This document shows positions 59,760 through 64,000 of a stretch of 64,000 nucleotides of DNA, one piece after another. Within the stretch, counting starts at the first letter, position 1. Each line of letters opens with the position of its first letter. The DNA is from a virus: IMG/VR virus record IMGVR_UViG_3300043803_000445, positions 1 through 64,000 of that record. One strand, written 5' to 3'. The position numbers and the translations under genes are program-made. Below the pieces are notes generated by a model. It was given only the letters and a program-made list of their open reading frames with translations, was not told the origin of the DNA and made no database searches.

Positions 59760-59845
59760 GCTTTATGTTGTGCCGCAATAGTATTTATACAAGAAAGGGT
59801 GCCCGAAGACACCCAATCTCTGCTATGGTTGCGACACACATAAGC
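59760..59845 (-). promoter_or_regulatory. Late promoter locked in a hairpin, GIY-YIG 2
   Basis: Minus-strand order: 5' arm GCTTATGTGTGTCGCAA (59845-59829), hairpin GGGTGTC-TTCG-GGCACCC (59814-59797), TTTCTTG, TATAAATA (59789-59782), 3' arm TTGCGGCACAACATAAAGC (59778-59760), 6 nt, ATG. Outer arms pair over about 16 bp with small irregularities. The inner hairpin has a UUCG loop, very stable. Confidence 0.75.
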
Positions 59846-59849
59846 ATCT

Positions 59850-60005
59850 TTATTTATCAGTATCCTCTTTCTTTTGCTTTTCAATAAGTTCTTTCAGTTT
59901 CTCTCTACCATAATCCGTCAATTCCTTTTTAGCATTTCTCAAATTCTCAATTTCACTTTGAGAAAGAAAGAAAGCATCAGGAAGATGCCCGTATTCTTCA
60001 CTCAT
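59850..60005 (-). CDS. Small charged protein
   Basis: 51 aa: MSEEYGHLPDAFFLSQSEIE, then a Lys/Glu helix (LKELIEKQKKED). ATGA overlap with the 66-aa gene upstream. It ends just before the locked promoter of GIY-YIG 2, so early transcripts of this operon would run into that structure. Unknown. Confidence 0.6.
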   Translation of the reverse strand: MSEEYGHLPDAFFLSQSEIENLRNAKKELTDYGREKLKELIEKQKKEDTDK

Positions 60006-60202
60006 CTCAAATCTCTCTCTAAAATATCAATACAATCTGCCCATCCACTGAAATAGTCAAAATCGTATTTGTTGTTGTCTTCTTTATGATAGTTTTTCAA
60101 CCATTCCTTCACAACATTCACAATCTCATTTGCGATTACATCACCAGATTGAACGGCATCGTGAGTATAATACCATTCCGTAAGTCGTTCGTGAAGTTTC
60201 AT
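60002..60202 (-). CDS. Small acidic protein
   Basis: 66 aa: MKLHERLTEWYYTHDAVQSG, then ANEIVNVVKEWLKNYH and FDYFSGWADCIDILERDLR. Overlaps both neighbours by 4 nt. Resembles a group of small phage proteins ending in -W-x-D-x-I/L. Unknown. Confidence 0.65.
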   Translation of the reverse strand: MKLHERLTEWYYTHDAVQSGDVIANEIVNVVKEWLKNYHKEDNNKYDFDYFSGWADCIDILERDLR

Positions 60203-60933
60203 CGCAACATCTCCTTGATTTTACGCAAACAATCATTAAATCCATCCACAAGCAATTCAGTATCTACATTTTGACTTCCTGCTGCTGATTGTTCTTTCGG
60301 CAACCATCTCTCCACCAAATCTACAAACTCATCACAACAATTAAAAGAATATCCAAGTTCATCTCTTACCATATTGTAGAGTTTTTGAGATTTATGTTTC
60401 TCCACCAACCTATTCACAACCTCATCGGTAATGTATGAAGCAGGATTATCTTTCTTATCCCAATATGCTCTCACATTTTTATAAGGTTCTGTTGTCGTTA
60501 CATCATCATACTTTCCCTTCTTCACATCGTTGAACCACACACCTTCAAGAAGACGACGAGTTTCACCATCCATAATAACAGCAAGCATCATACCATCAAC
60601 AGTATGCTTTTTCTTAAACCAATTATGACTTTCATCATTAAATTGAAGACGAAGATATTCTTCATCATTATAAGAGACAATCTCAAACTTTCCACCATAA
60701 TCAAAAGTCATTTTGGGTTGAGATTTATGTGTTTCAATCTCTTTGAGGAGTTCAAGTTTCTTTTGAAGCACTTTGATTTCTGCTTCTGTTTTTTCAATAT
60801 CGGTGTTAAAAGTCATTTGTTTAAGATAAGGAGTAGCATCCATCACACCATCTTTGATTGCTTGTCTAAAAGCATTACGCAATCCTTCATCAACTTCTTC
60901 GTTTGTCTGTGGTTTTGGTTGAAATTCAGTCAT
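60199..60933 (-). CDS. 244-aa protein of unknown function
   Basis: 244 aa. Residues 1-75 are helical and acidic with a coiled-coil part (DIEKTEAEIKVLQKKLELLK); the middle is strand-rich (MTFDYGGKFEIVSYNDEEYL, then DGMMLAVIMDGETRRLLEGV and WFNDVKKGKYDD). The C-terminal part has EFVDLVERWLPKEQ. No catalytic motif is visible. It overlaps both neighbours. Largest gene of this operon; unknown. Confidence 0.7.
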   Translation of the reverse strand: MTEFQPKPQTNEEVDEGLRNAFRQAIKDGVMDATPYLKQMTFNTDIEKTEAEIKVLQKKLELLKEIETHKSQPKMTFDYGGKFEIVSYNDEEYLRLQFNDESHNWFKKKHTVDGMMLAVIMDGETRRLLEGVWFNDVKKGKYDDVTTTEPYKNVRAYWDKKDNPASYITDEVVNRLVEKHKSQKLYNMVRDELGYSFNCCDEFVDLVERWLPKEQSAAGSQNVDTELLVDGFNDCLRKIKEMLR

Positions 60934-61168
60934 TGTTCGTCAGTCCTACTTCAAGTCCTTCCATTCTTCCCATATTATAACCCATAACAAACGCAGAATG
61001 CAACCACTTATACATCAAATCCTGACGGGTCTTCACATCACCAATTTCCGCATCACCATAGAACCACTCGGATCGTAAGGAAAAACCACCATCAAGGTCG
61101 TGAAACCACTCTACAAATTTGTCTTCAATTGTATCATCAAAGTCCCAATCGTTTGTAGGATGAGTCAT
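60926..61168 (-). CDS. Small acidic protein
   Basis: 80 aa from ATG 61168, overlapping the upstream stop by ATGA (MTHPTNDWDFDDTIEDKFVE). Trp-rich: WFHDLDGGFSLRSEWFYGDA. C-terminal helix MGYNMGRMEGLEVG. Unknown. Confidence 0.65.
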   Translation of the reverse strand: MTHPTNDWDFDDTIEDKFVEWFHDLDGGFSLRSEWFYGDAEIGDVKTRQDLMYKWLHSAFVMGYNMGRMEGLEVGLTNND

Positions 61169-61350
61169 AAGTCCAAAGGTTGCTGTCGGTTGGCACTCCA
61201 AGGTTTGGTAAAAACTAACCATTTTTCAATATTAGGAGACATTTCAGCAGAGTAATGAATCCCATTTTCACTGATTGCGTCCAAAAAATGAACACCAGTC
61301 TTGGGGCAGATGACTCTGGATACTTGTGTGAATTTTACTCGTTCAGTCAT
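61165..61350 (-). CDS. Small protein of unknown function
   Basis: 61 aa from ATG 61350 (MTERVKFTQVSRVICPKTGV); an ATG at 61353 is adjacent. Contains HFLDAISENGIHYSAEMSPN and KWLVFTKPW. The strand-rich N-terminus could be a small beta domain. It overlaps both neighbours. Unknown. Confidence 0.6.
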   Translation of the reverse strand: MTERVKFTQVSRVICPKTGVHFLDAISENGIHYSAEMSPNIEKWLVFTKPWSANRQQPLDL

Positions 61351-61552
61351 CATCAGAACTCCAAGTATTCATTTTGGTGCTTACATTACTACTTTCCCAA
61401 CCTTCATCGTATCCTACTTTGAAACCTTCTGTGTAGATTAATGCAGAAAATTTCAAGAGTTGTTTTTTGGTTGATGTAATATTATCTGGAAATTCATCAA
61501 ACCCACAGGTTTTAGCAAGTTTTAGGATTTGTTCGTCAGTTGGTTCAGTCAT
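61343..61552 (-). CDS. Small protein, possible helical domain
   Basis: 69 aa from ATG 61552, 2 nt after the stop of the 77-aa gene (MTEPTDEQILKLAKTCGFDE). EGFKVGYDEGWESS follows. I recall phage proteins with the MTEPTDEQILxLAxxxGF start, without a known role. Confidence 0.65.
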   Translation of the reverse strand: MTEPTDEQILKLAKTCGFDEFPDNITSTKKQLLKFSALIYTEGFKVGYDEGWESSNVSTKMNTWSSDDD

Positions 61553-61554
61553 AA

Positions 61555-61788
61555 TCAATAATCAACTCCTTCTACTCTATTATCCCAATTTGGTCTCATT
61601 ACACCTTTTTTATCCCAATGTGCTCTCACATCTTTAAACCTAAACTTATAAAGTCGTTGAACAGCACCATTGCGATTTATGATTTCGTTTTCCAACTGAC
61701 GAATGTAGATATAAACTGGGTCGGGCACTTCAAAGTTTTGAAGGTCTTTATAGGGCATATTGTAACACGAAATGTAGGATTTAGTCAT
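61555..61788 (-). CDS. Small protein of unknown function
   Basis: 77 aa: MTKSYISCYNMPYKDLQNFE, then VPDPVYIYIRQLENEIINRN and RAHWDKKGVMRPNWDNR. One base separates it from the stop upstream (TGA-A-ATG). The NRxxAVQRLYKFRFKD part is basic. Unknown. Confidence 0.65.
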   Translation of the reverse strand: MTKSYISCYNMPYKDLQNFEVPDPVYIYIRQLENEIINRNGAVQRLYKFRFKDVRAHWDKKGVMRPNWDNRVEGVDY

Positions 61789-61789
61789 T

Positions 61790-62008
61790 TCACTTCACCT
61801 CATTATAAAATACAGGAACTTCACCACAAATAGAATTTGCTGAATGACCTACGGTATAAGATTTCCTACATTCTATCACAATCTCATAAGATTTCAAGAA
61901 CATCTCCCTGTCCTTTTGAGTATTGTAAGTGTTTAGTAGTTCCATAGAAAGGAAATAACCAGTGACGATGAGAAGTGGAATGATGAGAGTAAAGATAAAG
62001 AGTTTCAT
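61790..62008 (-). CDS. Small single-span membrane protein
   Basis: 72 aa. Residues 3-24 (LFIFTLIIPLLIVTGYFLSM) form a membrane helix or uncleaved signal; the rest is a short extracytoplasmic domain with two Cys (IECRKSY and NSICGEVP). Overlaps the gene upstream by ATGA. May reside in the inner membrane; role unknown. Confidence 0.65.
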   Translation of the reverse strand: MKLFIFTLIIPLLIVTGYFLSMELLNTYNTQKDREMFLKSYEIVIECRKSYTVGHSANSICGEVPVFYNEVK

Positions 62009-62301
62009 AGTTTTTCCAGTTCCTCACACAATTCTAACACATCAGCACACATAATCACACCAGGACTTTGTTGGAGTTGGTTGATTGTCTCACGAAGAAC
62101 AGAAGCAATAATTTTTCTACTATCATTATCCAAATAAGTAGAAAAGTTCTCCACAGGGGTCATTAGTGCTTCTGAATATCCGTTGATGTAAGTATTCCAG
62201 ATTTTTTGTGCTCTTTCAGTCATATTAGTAATTTTAGTTTTTTTGAGAGGACCATAAACTTGTTCCATTAGATTTTGAAAATCCTTTTCAATACCAAACA
62301 T
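62005..62301 (-). CDS. Tandem paralogue A
   Basis: 98 aa. Residues 27-98 start NMTERAQKIWNTYINGYSEA and end ADVLELCEELEKL, similar to the next two genes upstream, with a 25-residue extra N-terminus. Shares TAATG with its neighbour. Function unknown. Members of this group are acidic, helical and tandem. Confidence 0.7.
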   Translation of the reverse strand: MFGIEKDFQNLMEQVYGPLKKTKITNMTERAQKIWNTYINGYSEALMTPVENFSTYLDNDSRKIIASVLRETINQLQQSPGVIMCADVLELCEELEKL

Positions 62302-62528
62302 TAGAGTGCCTCCAATTCATCAGCAAGGTCATAAAGCAAACGAGCATCAACTACCATATCTTCTACACTTTCATCTTTACAACACTGATAGTATTGAAAC
62401 TCATTCACAATAGCACGAATAGCAGCAGCAACACCATCATTGTTAAGTTTTTGAACAATGAAATCTTGTCTTTTATCTACGAAAGTAAGGTAAAATGCTT
62501 CCATAATCCTTTGTGCTCGTTCAGTCAT
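62301..62528 (-). CDS. Tandem paralogue B
   Basis: 75 aa: MTERAQRIMEAFYLTFVDKR at the start, VAAAIRAIVNEFQYYQC in the middle, LLYDLADELEAL at the end. Same layout as paralogue A and C. ATGA overlap with C. Confidence 0.7.
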   Translation of the reverse strand: MTERAQRIMEAFYLTFVDKRQDFIVQKLNNDGVAAAIRAIVNEFQYYQCCKDESVEDMVVDARLLYDLADELEAL

Positions 62529-62731
62529 AGTGCCTCCACATCATCAGCAATCTCATTCAGTTCATCAGCAATATGAAGATGCCAAGGTTCATTTTCAAGA
62601 ACTCCATCTCTATGAATGATAGAAGAAATCACACGAATAGAAGATGCTAATGCTTCTTTCATATCATCTGTTGCTGGTTGTGTAAGTTCTGCTTTGAATG
62701 TTTCCCAGATTTGATATGCGGTGTTATTCAT
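62525..62731 (-). CDS. Tandem paralogue C, first of the operon
   Basis: 68 aa from ATG 62731 (MNNTAYQIWETFKAELTQPA); the frame extends to 62764 but upstream of the promoter's -10. AAAGGAC ribosome site 6-7 nt upstream. Ends in LNEIADDVEAL like B and A. Start of the operon from the promoter at 62753. Confidence 0.7.
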   Translation of the reverse strand: MNNTAYQIWETFKAELTQPATDDMKEALASSIRVISSIIHRDGVLENEPWHLHIADELNEIADDVEAL

Positions 62732-62752
62732 AAGTCCTTTGTGTATGAGGTC

Positions 62753-62781
62753 ATTATACGACAAAGGACACCTGTTTTCAA
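62753..62781 (-). promoter_or_regulatory. Sigma70 promoter inside a terminator
   Basis: TTGAAA (62781-62776), 17-nt spacer, TATAAT (62758-62753), 22 nt before the ATG at 62731. The -35 lies in the loop of the hairpin at 62764-62789. Confidence 0.7.
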
Positions 62782-62789
62782 GTGTCCTT
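62764..62789 (-). terminator. Terminator after GIY-YIG 3
   Basis: AAGGACAC/GTGTCCTT 8-bp stem with a 10-nt loop; on the minus strand followed by TGTCG, so the T run is short. Nested with the next promoter, like the copy at 58920. Confidence 0.6.
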
Positions 62790-62810
62790 ATGCCAGTTCG
62801 TCAAGTGTCC

Positions 62811-63494
62811 TTATGATATTCGTTTTCTTTTGGAAGTATCTATTCCTCTTGCTTTTTGATAACGAGTAAGTGGTCCAGAAGTAGATACATAACCAGTTTC
62901 AAGACACATCCATCTTTGTGAGTTGGTCTTTTCAACAACTTTTAACCTTTCTTCTAATGTTAATGAAAAGCACCCAGTTTTATTCTGAAAATGGTTTTTT
63001 CCAGATATACTTCCACCTATTTTACCATTTTCAGTCATTTGTTTTTTAGTTCTTCCGTGAACTCCAAGTTTTAATTGATATATTATTTTTCCTCCCTTTT
63101 TACCATCTTCACTCATTTTTTCTGGACTTCTACCACATACTCCTGTTTTATTTTGTTTGGATTTTAAACCAACCTTTTTACCAGTTTCTCTATTAATGTT
63201 TAAAGAAACAATACCACCACAACTTTCATTCAAGCACCATTTGTCTATATTATAAAATGGTCTAATCAATCTTGTTTCAATTTCTTGTGCTTCAATCCAC
63301 CCTTCATCTGTGTAAGGAAAAACTTGAAGTATTTGTTTCTTTGGAGTATAAAGTTCCCAGCACCACTTATGAGTTATAGGTGTTCCCCAATATTCTTGAT
63401 TGAAGTATTTTTCTCTTTTTACTCCATAGTAATAATAAGGAACTTCTTCAAAAGTAATTTTGTATATGTAAATTCTTGGACTATGTTTAGTCAT
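62811..63494 (-). CDS. GIY-YIG-type homing endonuclease 3
   Basis: 227 aa. N-terminal nuclease: IYIYKITFEEVPYYYYGVKR, then NQEYWGTPITHKW, a GIY-YIG variant with YYYYG in place of YxG. NUMOD3-like repeats follow at about 105-185 (KVGLKSKQNKTGVCG, GKKGGKIIYQLK, GKIGGSISG). The C-terminal 35 residues (SQRWMCLETGYVSTSGPLTR, then YQKARGIDTSKR) match GIY-YIG 2. The N-terminal nucleases of the two are not alike, so they share only the DNA-binding end. Confidence 0.85.
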   Translation of the reverse strand: MTKHSPRIYIYKITFEEVPYYYYGVKREKYFNQEYWGTPITHKWCWELYTPKKQILQVFPYTDEGWIEAQEIETRLIRPFYNIDKWCLNESCGGIVSLNINRETGKKVGLKSKQNKTGVCGRSPEKMSEDGKKGGKIIYQLKLGVHGRTKKQMTENGKIGGSISGKNHFQNKTGCFSLTLEERLKVVEKTNSQRWMCLETGYVSTSGPLTRYQKARGIDTSKRKRIS

Positions 63495-63501
63495 CGTTAT
63501 T

Positions 63502-63586
63502 CTACAGAAACCGCATTACTATTTATAATAGAAAAGGTGCCCATAAGAGCACCTAATCTGTCCGTAGAGAATTGCGGTTCCTATAG
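63502..63586 (-). promoter_or_regulatory. Late promoter locked in a hairpin, GIY-YIG 3
   Basis: Minus-strand order: 5' arm CTATAGGAACCGCA (63586-63573), hairpin GGTGCTC/GGGCACC with loop TTAT (63553-63536), TTTTCTAT, TATAAATA (63527-63520), 3' arm TGCGGTTTCTGTAG (63515-63502), 7 nt, ATG (63494). Outer stem has 14 positions with two wobble pairs. Confidence 0.75.
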
Positions 63587-63596
63587 ACATTTTTAT

Positions 63597-63821
63597 TTAT
63601 AGCAGTTCAAGTTCATCAATAATACCATCAATCTCTTTGAGACATTCATCCCATCCAGCATTAAACATCACATTTAGTTCATCCTTAAAATCAACAGGAT
63701 TTTGCCCTGATAGTTGCTTACGAAGATGTTGAAGAACCTCTTGAAGCATCCAAGCAGTATTGTGTGCTTCACTTTTACAAATAACTTTTAGGAGTTCTTC
63801 TGCTCTTTCTTGGTTAGTCAT
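63597..63821 (-). CDS. Small acidic helical protein
   Basis: 74 aa: MTNQERAEELLKVICKSEAH, then NVMFNAGWDECLKEIDGIID ending ELELL. Its ending and acidity are like paralogues A-C, but similarity is weak. ATGA overlap with the 43-aa gene upstream. Unknown. Confidence 0.65.
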   Translation of the reverse strand: MTNQERAEELLKVICKSEAHNTAWMLQEVLQHLRKQLSGQNPVDFKDELNVMFNAGWDECLKEIDGIIDELELL

Positions 63822-63949
63822 AATACTGCTGCGATTACTGCTGGTAGAGTGTTTGTGGTTTTGTCTGTTGGTTCTTGTGATTTTTTCTCTTTGTATTCTT
63901 CAAGTGCTTTGAGAAAGATTTCCTCTTCTCTTTGAAGGTCGTCAGGCAT
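63818..63949 (-). CDS. Small charged protein
   Basis: 43 aa: MPDDLQREEEIFLKALEEYK, then a Lys/Thr/Pro-rich tail ending LPAVIAAVL. Helical first half. Overlaps the upstream gene by 8 nt and the downstream gene by 4. Unknown. Confidence 0.55.
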   Translation of the reverse strand: MPDDLQREEEIFLKALEEYKEKKSQEPTDKTTNTLPAVIAAVL

Positions 63950-64000
63950 TTTCTTTTACCTCTGGTTCTGGTGTTCCCCAACGATTTAGTGCCTCACGGA
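63942..64000 (-). CDS. C-terminus of a gene cut by the window edge
   Basis: Only the last 18 codons and the stop are in the window: REALNRWGTPEPEVKENA. The ALNRWG-type end is familiar from short phage proteins. Nothing more can be said. Confidence 0.5.
   Translation of the reverse strand, partial: REALNRWGTPEPEVKENA

Noticed and set aside
59648-59884. 78-codon frame across the GIY-YIG 2 leader
   Set aside because: Runs through both arms and the promoter; it is the unstructured translation of the regulatory stem.
63594-63601. Second exact TATAAATA near GIY-YIG 3
   Set aside because: It overlaps the last codons and stop of the 74-aa gene and lies upstream of the 5' arm; a start there would make the blocked RNA form. 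Kept as a coincidence of the Tyr-Lys-stop codons unless starts are mapped.
1-64000. Photosynthesis genes (psbA, psbD, hli) as evidence of a cyanophage
   Set aside because: Looked for and not found in this window; the host inference rests on speD, the HNH type and the DnaA-box form only.

Overview
The window is about 64 kb of an AT-rich, T4-type myovirus genome. Every protein gene reads on the minus strand, so transcription runs from position 64000 towards position 1. The tail, neck and packaging genes follow the T4 order (25, 6, a giant 7-position protein, fibre genes, 8, a DUF4815 giant, 13, 14, 15, 16, 17, 18, 19, 20). Three things point to a cyanobacterial host: a speD gene, a known auxiliary gene of T4-like cyanophages; an HNH protein of a type common in cyanobacteria; and a cluster of TTTTCCACA boxes, the DnaA box form reported for cyanobacteria. 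No photosynthesis genes are present, so the host assignment is an inference.

Positions 1-39630 are the late virion block: portal (cut by the window edge), tail tube, sheath, terminase, small terminase, sheath terminator, two neck proteins, very large baseplate and fibre proteins (up to 2784 aa), gp8, gp6 and gp25. Upstream of many of these genes is a T4-like late promoter, TATAAATA or a one- or two-base variant. Positions 39669-43145 hold speD, a glycosyltransferase-like protein, several small genes and an HNH homing endonuclease.

Positions 43146-44246 carry no convincing gene. They hold seven exact TTTTCCACA boxes in 210 bp, repeated TATAACGAA words, three copies of an ACT(A/G)TATGGGGGGTG word, two strong inverted repeats and a divergent pair of near-consensus sigma70 promoters, one of which points onto the otherwise empty plus strand. 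This looks like a replication origin or a DnaA-titrating site.

Positions 44247-64000 are an early or accessory block of about 45 small, mostly acidic genes, packed with ATGA or TGA-n-ATG junctions. They include a DUF2786 protein, an ArdA-like protein, an SF2 helicase, an HNH nuclease, a metallophosphoesterase, a tRNA-Arg(UCU) and a protein with a DUF1778-like tail. Small operons are separated by a repeated cassette: a hairpin (TGTGCCACT/AGTGGCACA family), then at a fixed distance an extended -10 promoter, then a start codon. This resembles the mobile promoter/stem-loop (PeSL) cassettes described in T4-type phages.

Three GIY-YIG homing endonuclease genes each lie behind the same regulatory device. 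An outer stem encloses a terminator-like hairpin and a TATAAATA late promoter, and the 3' arm of the stem ends just before the start codon. Early read-through RNA would fold and be blocked, while RNA started at the late promoter would lack the 5' arm and could be translated. The same logic is known for T4 I-TevI.
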